16,713 bases of DNA, taken from assembly GCA_025201765.1 (NCBI GenBank), contig MU623690.1, positions 1 through 16,713 on the forward strand, written 5' to 3'. This DNA comes from Daldinia sp. FL1419. Lineage: Eukaryota; Ascomycota; Sordariomycetes; Xylariales; Hypoxylaceae. Under the pieces are notes generated by a model, which worked only from the letters and a program-made list of their open reading frames with translations, ran no database searches and was not told where the DNA came from. The translations under genes and the position numbers were made by a program. Shown piece by piece: positions 1 through 7,825 of this stretch (position 1 is its first letter; each line of letters starts with the position of its first letter).

Positions 1-1350
1 TTAATTTAAAACTTACTTATATTATTATTAATAAGAATTTAATATAAAATTATTAATATTTAATTTATACTTATTAATAATAGATATAACCTTATTTAGA
101 ATTATAAATCTTTAAATAAATAATATTTTAAATATTAATATTATAAAATTTCTGGCAATAGAAGATAAAGTACTTGCCAAAATTGAGATTAAAGTATACC
201 CTTAAAAGATCTTAAATATCAAAATTAAAGATTTTAATAGTTTATATATTATCATTTATAAACAGAATTATAATATAAATATTATATAAAAAGAATAAAT
301 TAAAAAATTTAAATAATTAAATGTAAAATTATTAGATATAATTAAAAATTTGTAAAATAATAGGTATAAAAAATATATATATATTTTTTTATTTATCAAT
401 CTGAAATAATTTTTAATTATTCAATAATAGCCTAACACTTGGAATTAAGTTTTAAAAAAATAAAAACCTTTAATACCTAAATTAAATAATAAATAAATAA
501 TTAAGTATAAGGATTTAATTATATTAACTTAAATCTTTAAAATTTATATTTATATATTTTTATTAATAATTCATTTATAAACAATAAAGACCTAAATTTA
601 CAAATTAATTATATTATTATATTGGGTAATAAATAACTAATCAACCAAAATAATAAAATCTAAATTATCAATAATATTATTCATTAATTATTTATTAAAT
701 GTAAATATATTATTTAAAATATATTTATTAATAAAATTTATAAAATAATTTAAAATTTTAATATAAAATATATTATCCACTATATAATTAATATTATTTT
801 AAAATAATTCTTATTGCCTAAAACCCTATTAATTTTATATATTAATTCCTTTTCCTTATATTAATATTTTATCCAAATGGGTAATATTAATAAGAAGAAA
901 TTAATGATTAATTTAATAATTTTCTAACAATTATATAAAAATCAGGAAATTCATAATATTTAATAGATTTATAATATATATAATCTTATAAATATTATGA
1001 TAAAGGTATCCCCAAATAAGATCATATAAATATTAATAAAAATTAATTAGATTAATTTGTAGTTAAAAAGGTAGGTAAAGTAAAAATTGGATATTAAATT
1101 TATAATATAATTACAAAAAGAAAATAGAGTAAGTAATAATTATATAACTTATATACCTTGATATAACATATTACAACTAAAAAATACCTATATATCTAAT
1201 ATTATATAAAGATAGGTTTCCCACCTTTCTTTTTTTAAATAACTTTTTTTTTAAACAATTTCAATATACCAATCTCACCCCTATTTGTTATTACTTTATT
1301 ATTATTTTACTTTTATCTTACATACGTACCTACCAACAAAAATATATCCT
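1..1350. other. AT-rich stretch, nothing recognisable
   Basis: No repeat unit, RNA gene or coding frame can be supported here. Stop codons are dense in all six frames. A pyrimidine-rich strip lies at about 1216-1330 (runs of T and CCT, with CATACGTACC near 1321), just before the satellite begins. Faint coding-like patches around 880-1170 are interrupted too often to name. This is probably older RIP-degraded transposon sequence, but that is inference. Confidence 0.5.
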
Positions 1351-1357
1351 GTAAAAA

Positions 1358-1425
1358 CTTTTATTTAATTAAAACTCCTATTTAATTAAAACTCCTATTT
1401 AATTAAAGTTTTTATTTAATTAAAA
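1358..1425 (+). repeat. 17-bp subrepeat, four tandem copies
   Basis: Four consecutive 17-bp units of the form CTCCTATTTAATTAAAA lie at 1358-1374, 1375-1391, 1392-1408 and 1409-1425. They vary at only a few positions, mainly C/T and A/G. They form the left edge of the satellite array and are an internal expansion of one segment of the larger unit. Confidence 0.85.
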
Positions 1426-1820
1426 TTTATATTTAATATAAATAAACCCTTAAAAATTATTTACCTCTAATTAATTTAAATTCTTAAAAATAAAATTATT
1501 AATTTTTAAAATCATAGAGTTTTGTATAGTAAAAGTAATAGGTTAAGGCATATCTTGCAAAAGTTATTAAAACTTAAATTTAACATAAATAAGCCTTTAA
1601 AGATTGTTTTCCTATCTAATCAACTCAAGTTCTCAAATATAAAATCATTAATTTTTCTATAAAAATTTGTACAATAAAAAATAATTAAAACTCATATTCA
1701 ACATAAATAAGTTTTCAGAAGTTATTTTCCTATCTAATCAATTTAAATTCTCAAATATAAAATCATTAATCCTTCCATAAAAATTTATACAATAAAAGTG
1801 TAAGGCATATCCTGCAGGAG

Positions 1821-1888
1821 TTCCTATTCAATTAAAATTCCTATTTAATTAAAACTCTTATTTAATTAAAGTTCTTATTTAATTAAAG
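1821..1888 (+). repeat. 17-bp subrepeat, second set of four copies
   Basis: Units at 1821-1837, 1838-1854, 1855-1871 and 1872-1888 repeat the motif seen at 1358-1425, here directly after an intact CCTGCAGG core. The MITE insertion follows 15 bp downstream. The independent expansion of the same 17-bp segment in two satellite units suggests slippage or unequal exchange before RIP. Confidence 0.85.
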
Positions 1889-1903
1889 CTTATATTTAAT
1901 GTA

Positions 1904-1947
1904 ACGTACCCCACAAGTCAACCGATCAAACAAGTCAACCGATCAGC
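1904..1947 (+). repeat. MITE left terminal inverted repeat
   Basis: Begins ACGTACCCCAC and contains two direct copies of ACAAGTCAACCGATCA at 1913-1928 and 1930-1945 (period 17). Compared with the right end it differs at positions 5, 8 and 16: two transitions and one C/G transversion. The paired internal copies are good candidates for transposase binding sites. Confidence 0.9.
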
Positions 1948-2294
1948 GAAAATACATACAAAATACGTCTGTGCGTAAACGTGCGTTCTATTCAGAAAAA
2001 ATCGTATCAAAAATCGGTTTCAAAATTTGAATACCTCTTTTAAAAATAATAATTATAATTCTTTTTCTAAATTTTATATGATTTTTTTCAATTTATTAAA
2101 AATAAAAAACGGAAAAGTGGGTCTAAAACAGTCGATATTTTAACCAACTTCTTCTATACCCCTGGGAGAATTTTTTCAAATTTTTTATGATATCAGACTT
2201 ATATAATATAAAGCATATTAAAATTTAAAAAAATAAAATTAAGAATTCGTAAAGTTACGATTTTCAAATTTCTTTGATTTTCGGTTATATTTCG

Positions 2295-2338
2295 GCTGAT
2301 CGGTTGACTTGTTTGATCGGTTAACTTGTGCGGCACGT
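2295..2338 (-). repeat. MITE right terminal inverted repeat
   Basis: Reverse complement of the left end with three mismatches, reading ACGTGCCGCAC inward from 2338. It holds the same tandem pair of 16-bp motifs, one with a C-to-T change. TA follows at 2339-2340, and the satellite unit then resumes with TAAGCCTTTAAA. Confidence 0.9.
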
Positions 2339-2959
2339 TATAAGCCTTTAAATATTATTTTCCTCTTTAATTAACTTAAATTTTCAAGTATAAAATTGTC
2401 AATTTTCCATAAAACTTCGTGCAATAAAATTACAAGTCATATCTTACAAGAGTTCCTATTTAATTAAAGCTCATATTTAATATAAATAACCTTCCAAAAG
2501 TTGTTTTCCTATCTAATCAGCTCAAATTCTCAAATATAAAATCATTAATTTTTAAAATTATAAAATTTTATACAATAAAAATATAAGGTTAAAGCATATC
2601 TTACAAAAGTTATTAAAGTTCTTTAAAAGTTATTTTCCTATCTAATCAACTCAAATTAAAATGTACCCAAACATCAATTTTTCTATAGAAATTCATACAA
2701 TAAAAATGTAAAATTAAGGTATATCCTATAGGAACTATTAAAGCTCCTATTTAATTAAAATTCCTATTCAACATAAATAAACCTTCAAAAATTATTTTCC
2801 TATTTAATCAACTCAAATTCTTAAGGATAAAATTATTAATTTTTAAAACCAAAAAATTTTATATAATAAAAATATAAGGTTAAAGGATATCTTACAAAAA
2901 CTATTAAAGTTTAAATTTAATATAAATAAATTATTTCTTATTTAATCAACTTAAATTCT

Positions 2960-3230
2960 TATTAATAAAAAAAATATACCCAATTATAAATATGCCTTAA
3001 GTTTTCTTAAGGTTTTATGTTAAAAGATTATTAACATAAGTAGAGAAAAAATGACCTTACTAAACATATCAATCCCACATATTAACCTTATAATTTTTAA
3101 ATCTTAAATAACATCATATATTAAATTTTTTTATATTTTATTAATTTTCTTTACTTTTTTTTAATATATTAAAATATTTTTTAAAATTAAAAAAGTTTAG
3201 GTTTTAAAGGTTTTATAAATTCTTTAAATT
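2960..3230. other. AT-rich spacer after the satellite left arm
   Basis: From about 2960 the satellite pattern fades into low-complexity AT sequence. A short inverted motif (CCTTAAGTTTTCTTAAGG) lies at about 2996-3013. Nothing coding or RNA-like is seen. Confidence 0.4.
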
Positions 3231-3490
3231 TTGTGAGCCAAATATATGAACTTTTTTCTAATTAGCCAGTTATATTAGTCCTTTTCTAATTGACCAGCCT
3301 TGTACATAGCCACCTCTTAATTAATCAGCCATATCCTAACCTTATAAACCTTATATCCAACCACCTCTTAATTAATTAACCATATTTTAGTTTATTAATT
3401 ACCAGCCTTAACTTCATTAGCCTTTTTCTATTTAATTAACCTTATTAACCTTGCATCCAGCCACATCCTAACTAATCAACCTTATATTTA
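3230..3490 (+). repeat. Degenerate pyrimidine-rich repeat
   Basis: Recurring phrases such as CCTCTTAATTAATCAGCCATATCCTAACC and CCAGCCTT appear about six times with irregular spacing of roughly 30-60 bp (starting near 3253, 3280, 3311, 3362, 3427 and 3467). The strand is rich in C and poor in G. It looks like an old imperfect tandem repeat degraded by G-to-A changes on this strand. No function can be assigned. Confidence 0.5.
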
Positions 3491-3714
3491 ATTATATTTT
3501 AAATTAAGATAATATAATTACATAATTGAAACTATTTTTAACTTTTTTAACTTTTATAAAATAATCCGTTTTAAAGTTTCTATAAACTTTTCTAAATACC
3601 TATATATAAGCCCTTAAAGGTTAACTCTTATCTAATCAAATTAAATTCTTTATTATAAAAATTAAATCCAACTTTTTATAATAATATATAACTTCTTTAT
3701 ATTTAATTAAATAT

Positions 3715-3850
3715 ATTATTTTAAAAATTAACTACCATTATTAACAATTATTTCTATTAATTTTTTTATTAATTACTTTAATACCTTCTCAAAATATAAT
3801 TATTTTATATATTTTATTATTTAAAGTACAAAATATATCCTATAAGAGCT
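3715..3850 (+). repeat. Dispersed repeat L, copy 1
   Basis: Reads ACTACCATTATTAAC, TTTCTATTAATTTTT, ACTTTAATACCTTCTCAAAATATAATTATTTTATAT, then runs into a satellite-like core (TATATCCTATAAGAGCTATTAAAG). The same order occurs near 6155, 6345 and 7125 forward and near 6675 and 7690 inverted. L is therefore a longer repeat that ends in the satellite core. Copies differ by RIP-type transitions. Confidence 0.6.
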
Positions 3851-3894
3851 ATTAAAGTTCCTATCCATTAAGAAAAATTAATTCTTCTATACTT

Positions 3895-4155
3895 AAAAAT
3901 TTGAGTTAATTAAATAAGAAAAACAATTCTTAAAGGCCTATTTATATTCAAAAAACCTATAGAAATCTTAGAATAGTTAATTCCATAAAACTAATAAAAT
4001 ATTATTATATTAAACTAATATAATATGAGTATATAATAGGAATACATAATAAGAACTATTCTAAAGGACTTTATTAACCACCTCTTCTAAAATTTACATA
4101 AATTCTTTTAAATATAAATAGGCTTTTAAAAATTATTTTCTTACCTAATCAATTC
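3895..4155. repeat. Inverted junction of two K-H blocks
   Basis: At 3895-3995 the K-H block (TTAAATAAGAAAAACAATTC, then GCCTATTTATATTC) runs in the reverse orientation of the left-arm satellite. At 4060-4155 the same block runs forward (AAATATAAATAGGC, TTTTCTTACCTAATCAATTC). The pair faces each other across about 60 bp, so the centre near 4000-4060 is a local palindrome. The larger satellite arms lie to either side. Confidence 0.5.
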
Positions 4156-4189
4156 AAATTCTATATAATTTATTAAAAAGCATTTTTAT

Positions 4190-4395
4190 AAAATTTTATC
4201 CAGGACAAAATCCAATATATTATATTAAAACTTTCCAATAAATTATTAATTATGTGAAATAAATAAGAAATTGATAAGAAATTAATAAGAAATTAATAAT
4301 AATTGATAAGAGCTACTAGGAGCTGATAAGAGCTAATAAGAGCTGATAAGGGATAAAAAAATATATTAAAAATCTAAAATTTAAGAAAACATTTA
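4190..4395 (+). repeat. Minisatellite-bearing repeat, copy 1
   Basis: Starts AGGACAAAATCCAATATATT, followed by a minisatellite and then AAAAATCTAAAATTTAAG. The whole arrangement recurs inverted at about 9690-9935, where nearly every G and C has been lost. This is therefore a dispersed repeat that carries its own minisatellite. It interrupts the boundary between the inverted junction and the right satellite arm. Class unknown. Confidence 0.6.
4262..4352 (+). repeat. 10-11 bp minisatellite (AGCTGATAAG)
   Basis: About eight tandem units: first AAATTGATAAG-like 11-mers, then AGCTGATAAG-like 10-mers. The later units keep G and C, and the earlier ones are eroded. Several units contain TGATAAG, which matches the general fungal GATA-factor site, but a regulatory role is only speculation in this gene-free setting. 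Confidence 0.8.
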
Positions 4396-5760
4396 TGATT
4401 GGATACATCTTTTTCATTAATAAGAATTTGAGCTGATGAGATAAGAAAATGATTTCTAAAGAAGTTTTAATAGTTTTTGTAAGATATGCCCTAACCCTAC
4501 ACTTTTATCATACAAATCTCTATAGAAAAATTAATAGTTTTATACTTAAGAACTTAAACTGATCAGATAAGAAAATAAATTCTAAAGGTTTATTTATATT
4601 AAATATAAATTTTAATTGAATAAGAGCTCCTGCAGGATATACCTTGCAATTTTATTATATAAATTTTTATAAAAAAATTAATAATTTTATATTTAAGAAT
4701 TTAAATTGATTAGATAAGAAAACAACTTCTAAAAGCTTATTTATATTAAATTTGAACTCTAATAACTCTTGTAGGATATGCCCTGCAATTTTATTATATA
4801 AATCTCTATAGAAAATTAACAATTCTATACTTAAGAATTTAAATTAATTAGATAAGAAAACAACTTTTAAAAATTTATTTACATTAAACATAAACTCTAA
4901 TTGAATAGGAGTTCCTACAGTTTTATCGTACAAATCTCTATAGGAAAATTAATGATTTTATACTTAAAAACCTAAACTAATCAAACAAAAATCAATATTT
5001 AAAAACTTATATATTAAATATGAACTTTAATTAAATAAAAGTTTTAATTAAATAAAAACTTTAATTAAATAAGAATTTTTATATGATATGCCCTATACTT
5101 TTATTGTATAAAACTTTTTAGAAAAATTGATAATTTTATATATAAAAACTTAAATTAATTAAATAAAAGAATAATTTTTGAGGATTTATTTATATTAAAT
5201 TTAAATTTTAATAATTCTTATAAAATATACCTTACAATTTTATTATACAAATTTCTATAGAAAATTAATAATTTTATATTTAAGAATTTAAATTAATTAA
5301 GTAAGAAAATAATTTTTAAAGAACTTTAATAACTTTTACAGGATATGTATTAACCTTATATTTTTATTATATAAATTTTCATAAAATTAATAATTTTATG
5401 TTTAAGAATTTAAATTAATTAAATAAATAAATAATTTTTAAGAGTTTATATATTAAATATAAATTTTAATTAAATAAGAATTTTTGTAAGATATATCTTA
5501 CAGTTTTATTATATAAATTTTCATTGAAAATTAATAATTTTATTTTTAAAAAAATTTAAATTAATTAAATAAGAAAGTTTTTTTTAAAAGTTTATTTATA
5601 TTAAATATAAATTTTAATTGAATAAGAATTTTAATAGTTTTTGTATTATATATCTTAACCTTACACTTTTATTATGCAAAATTTTATAGAAAATTAATAA
5701 TTTTATATATGAGAATTTAAGTTAATTAGATAGGAAAATAATTTTTAAAAATTTAATTAT
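4395..5760 (-). repeat. Satellite array, right arm (inverted orientation)
   Basis: The satellite of 1358-2960 reappears as its reverse complement. Inverted cores (AGGATATGCCCTGCAATTTTATT type) lie near 4481, 4631, 4771, 4915 (partial), 5081, 5221, 5341, 5488 and 5646, about 120-165 bp apart, mostly near 145. An intact CCTGCAGG remains at 4629-4636. Towards 5700 the units lose nearly all G and C. Together with the left arm it forms a large imperfect inverted repeat about 4.4 kb across. Confidence 0.75.
5025..5075 (-). repeat. 17-bp subrepeat, inverted, three copies
   Basis: Units at 5025-5041, 5042-5058 and 5059-5075 (CTTTAATTAAATAAAAG and variants) are the reverse complement of the 17-bp subrepeat at 1358-1425 and 1821-1888. 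This supports a shared origin for the two satellite arms. Confidence 0.8.
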
Positions 5761-5864
5761 ATATTAAAAAGTTTATAAAAGGGTTAGATTAATAAATTTC
5801 ATTTTGGTCCTATCACCCTAACTCATTATTATAAAAAAAATAATAAATTTATATTTAAAAATAT

Positions 5865-5998
5865 AAATTAATTAAATAAGAAAATAATTATTAAAGATTT
5901 ATTTATATTTTAAAAAACTTATAAAAACTTTAAAAGGGTTGGTTTTATGGAGGTTAATAAAATCTTGTAGCTTTAATTACGTAATTATATTATAGCCC
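5865..5998 (-). repeat. Dispersed repeat K-H, copy at 5.9 kb
   Basis: Contains TTAATTAAATAAGAAAATAA (K, shared with the satellite unit), then AAGGGTTGGTTTTATGGAGG and TAGCTTTAATTACGTAATTA (H). H also occurs near 6550, 7340 and 9340. This copy keeps a 14-bp perfect palindrome, TAATTACGTAATTA, at 5974-5987, which is decayed in the others. No coding sequence. Confidence 0.6.
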
Positions 5999-6005
5999 TC
6001 TATAA

Positions 6006-6048
6006 CCCCCCCCCCCTCCTCCTTAAAAAAATAAAAAAAATAAAAAAA
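6006..6048. repeat. Poly-C tract followed by A-rich tract
   Basis: Eleven consecutive C at 6006-6016, then TCCTCC, then three A runs separated by T. The C run directly follows a K-H copy. On the minus strand it is a G11 run with further GG pairs, so it could form quadruplex-like structure. It may be a replication-slippage expansion. Such a long C run is striking in this background. Confidence 0.8.
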
Positions 6049-6049
6049 A

Positions 6050-6155
6050 CTTTATGTAATTGGGGTGACTCAATTATAAAAATAATTTAAAAAGAAATTT
6101 AATTAAAAATATAAAAATAATTTTATAAATAATATATATTTTTTTAATTTATAAT
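6050..6155. other. AT-rich linker
   Basis: Low-complexity A/T sequence between the poly-C tract and the next L copy. The short phrase TTGGGGTGACTCAATT near 6060 keeps some G and C but matches nothing else in the window. No gene seen. Confidence 0.3.
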
Positions 6156-6450
6156 TTTATTATATATATTATTATTGTTAAATAATTATATATAATAGTT
6201 TTTCTATTTGATTATTTTATTATACTTTTTAAAATATAGTTATCTTATATTTTCAAATCAATATAGCCTCTGACCTATTATGGGTTAGTTGAAGTGTAAG
6301 GTATATCCTGCAGGAGCTATCAGAACTCCTGTTTTCTATCTAATCATTTTAATACCTTCTTTAAGATATAATTATTTTATATTATTTATCTCATTTAATT
6401 CCTTAATTGTTATGGAATAATTGAAATATAAAGCATATACTGTAGGAACT
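6155..6450 (+). repeat. Dispersed repeat L, two forward copies
   Basis: Two successive copies: 6155-6320, ending in GTATATCCTGCAGGAGCTAT with an intact CCTGCAGG at 6307-6314, and 6345-6450, ending AAGCATATACTGTAGGAAC. Both carry the L signature: TTCTATnTnATnATTTTAATACC-like sequence, TATAATTATTTTATAT, and ATTATGG(G/A)nTA-TTGAA before the core. The partial tandem duplication shows local amplification within the block. Confidence 0.6.
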
Positions 6451-6504
6451 ATTAGAGCTCCTATTCATTATAAAAAAAACTAATACTTTTATATTTGAAT
6501 AATT

Positions 6505-6835
6505 AATTTAATCAGATAAGAAACCAATTTTTAAAGATTTATTTATATTTAGAAAAGCTTATGGAGACCTTAAAAGGGGTTATTTTATAAAAGTTAATAG
6601 GCTTTTATAAGGTAGCTTTAATTATATAATTATATTATTTTAATTTAATATATTAAATAAGAACTCCAATCATGCTTGTAGAATATACCCTATACTTCAA
6701 TTATTTCATAGTAAGTCACAGGTTATATAAGAAAAAATATACAAAATCATTATATTCCAAGTAGGGTATTAAGATGATCAGATAGAAAAATTAATAGAAG
6801 TAATTGCTTATTAATGGTAGTACATATAATGAGGT
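6505..6835 (-). repeat. K-H-L composite, inverted
   Basis: The clearest uninterrupted copy of the composite. K is at 6505-6545 (AATCAGATAAGAAACC), H at 6550-6650 (GGAGACCTTAAAAGGGG, GGTAGCTTTAATTATATAA) and L at 6675-6835 (GAATATACCCTATACTTCAATTATTTCATAGTAAG, GATGATCAGATAG, CTTATTAATGGTAGT). The L portion serves as the empty-site reference for the tail-element insertion at 7826-9181. Confidence 0.65.
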
Positions 6836-7125
6836 TATATTTAAGAAGAGGATTGAAAAAGTATATATATTTATATTGAATTAGTGTAAAGTGATTAGGT
6901 TATAGATATTACCCTGTAGAGATCTTATTTCCTCTTTAGAGCTAGACCTTCTAAAGTTCCATAGTTCTTTTGGATATAAATAGGTCTACAAGAGTTGTCT
7001 TTCTTATCTAATCAATAGACATTTATTAGGTTTCATAGTTTAATTTCTTTATAAAATCTTTATATAAAAATATATAATTTATAATTTCTTTTTTAAAGAT
7101 ATTTTTTTATAATATATTATTATTA
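6835..7125 (+). repeat. K-H fragment (6935-7015) with AT-rich flanks
   Basis: At about 6935-7015 a forward K-H piece reads CTAAAGTTCCATAGTTCTTTTGGATATAAATAGG, then TTATCTAATCAA. It is the reverse complement of 9305-9375 with little decay. The sequence to either side is AT-rich; ATTACCCTGTAGAGATC near 6909 may be another eroded core. No gene seen. Confidence 0.45.
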
Positions 7126-7275
7126 GTAAATAATTATTTATATTATTTTTTTTTATTTAATTAATCTATTCCCCTCCTTAGGATATAATCACATTATATC
7201 CTCTAGTTTATATAGCCTTTAACTTACTATGGATTAATTGAAGTATAGGGTATATCCTGTAGGAGTTATTAAAAC
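7125..7275 (+). repeat. Dispersed repeat L, forward copy at 7.2 kb
   Basis: Carries CCCCTCCTTAGGATATAATC, CCTCTAGTTTATATAGCC and TTACTATGGATTAATTGAAG, then the core GGGTATATCCTGTAGGAG. One of the better preserved L copies. It is followed immediately by an inverted K-H block, so L and K-H here form another head-to-head junction. Confidence 0.6.
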
Positions 7276-7294
7276 TCCTGTTTAATATAGAACT

Positions 7295-7490
7295 TAAACT
7301 GATTAAGCAAGAAAACAACTCCTAAAGATTTATTTATATTTAAAAGAGTGTATAAACCTTAGAGGGGGGGCTAATAGGGTCTTTTAGGGTAGTTCTTATT
7401 GTATAATTACATTATCTTGGTTCAATAGAAGTTAATAAGGTTTTATACAGTAGTTTTAGTTATGTAATTATATTATCTCAGTTTAATATT
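7295..7490 (-). repeat. K-H block, inverted, with G-rich patch
   Basis: K (CTGATTAAGCAAGAAAAC) and H (TAAACCTTAGAGGGGGGGC, then AGGGTCTTTTAGGGTAG). A run of seven G at 7364-7370 and two GGG triplets within 20 bp give a second G-rich spot on the plus strand. The H tail (ATGTAATTATATTATCTCAG) appears twice, showing a partial internal duplication. Confidence 0.55.
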
Positions 7491-7548
7491 TAAAAGATTT
7501 TTTGAAAATTTTAAAAGAAATTATTTTCTAAAGTTTAATAAATAATTA

Positions 7549-7646
7549 TATGGTTCTTACCTGGAATAAATATCAAAAGATGAACCAAATATTTGTAATA
7601 TATTTTAAATAAATCAGAATAATAATAAATAAATAAATAATAAATA
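7549..7646 (+). mobile_element. Tail element, copy A (3' end only)
   Basis: About 98 bp matching the 3' end of the tail element: GGTTCTTACCTGGAATAAAT, then AAGATGAACCAAATATTTG, then a TAATAAATAAATAAATAA tail at 7621-7646. Compared with the better preserved copy at 15784-15883 nearly every difference is C/T or G/A. The copy starts abruptly inside the hairpin region, as expected for 5' truncation. It sits between an H block and an L block. Confidence 0.75.
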
Positions 7647-7689
7647 GTTTATTATATAATAATTTTAATTATATTAAATAGGAGTTTTA

Positions 7690-7825
7690 ATAGTTTTATA
7701 GGATATATCTTACACCTTAACTACCCCATAATAAATAAGCTAAAGGTTATATAAATTTAAAAATATAAAGTAATTATATTTTAAAAAAGGGAATAAAATG
7801 ATTGGGTAAAAAAATTATTATATAT
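7690..7825 (-). repeat. Dispersed repeat L, inverted, target of insertion
   Basis: Begins with the inverted core (AGGATATATCTTACACC) and continues ACTACCCCATAATAAATAAGC and GATTGGGTAAAAAAATTA. It is interrupted at 7826 by the tail element and resumes at about 9182 with TAATTATTTATAAATATTAG. Aligned with the uninterrupted L at 6675-6860, the two halves join with no bases missing apart from a duplicated stretch of ~10 bp. Confidence 0.65.

Larger units (their letters stand above)
1904..2338. mobile_element. Non-autonomous DNA transposon (MITE), Tc1/mariner-pogo type
   Basis: A 435-bp element with 44-bp terminal inverted repeats at 1904-1947 and 2295-2338, 41 of 44 positions matching. It is flanked by TA on both sides (1902-1903, 2339-2340), as expected for Tc1/mariner/pogo transposition. 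Each end holds two copies of ACAAGTCAACCGATCA spaced by one base, typical of transposase binding sites. There is no coding frame, so it must have been moved in trans. Its interior has ordinary base composition with many CpG, unlike the eroded satellite around it, so it landed after RIP or escaped it. A 6-bp hairpin (TCGTAA/TTACGA) lies at 2247-2260. The superfamily is inferred from TIR and TSD only. Confidence 0.85.
1358..2960 (+). repeat. Satellite array, left arm (forward orientation)
   Basis: A degenerate tandem repeat. Each unit carries a core like AAGGCATATCCTGCAGGAG, then CCTATTTAATTAAA, then TATATTTAATATAAATAAGCC, then TTTTCCTATCTAATCAACTC, then an AT-rich end with ATACAATAAAA. Cores start near 1545, 1801, 2431, 2591, 2711 and 2881, so units run about 120-190 bp once the inserted MITE is removed. 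Units differ mostly by C/T and G/A changes, so RIP followed amplification. The core holds the 8-bp palindrome CCTGCAGG (intact at 1811-1818). Function unknown; a heterochromatic, centromeric or subtelomeric satellite is possible. Confidence 0.75.

Noticed and set aside
4487..4500. CCCTAACCCTA, resembling two telomere repeats
   Set aside because: It is one variant of the inverted satellite core. Sister units read CTTAACCTTACAC or ATTAACCTTATAT at the same place, and there is no longer run, so it is not a telomere remnant.
1358..5760. CRISPR array
   Set aside because: Repeats are long, degenerate and occur in both orientations with no unique spacers of even size, and the base pattern is eukaryotic RIP.
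7490..7700. Target duplication around copy A
   Set aside because: Candidate AATAAATAATTATA-like matches are low-complexity and the H/L junction here is itself duplicated, so no boundary can be fixed.
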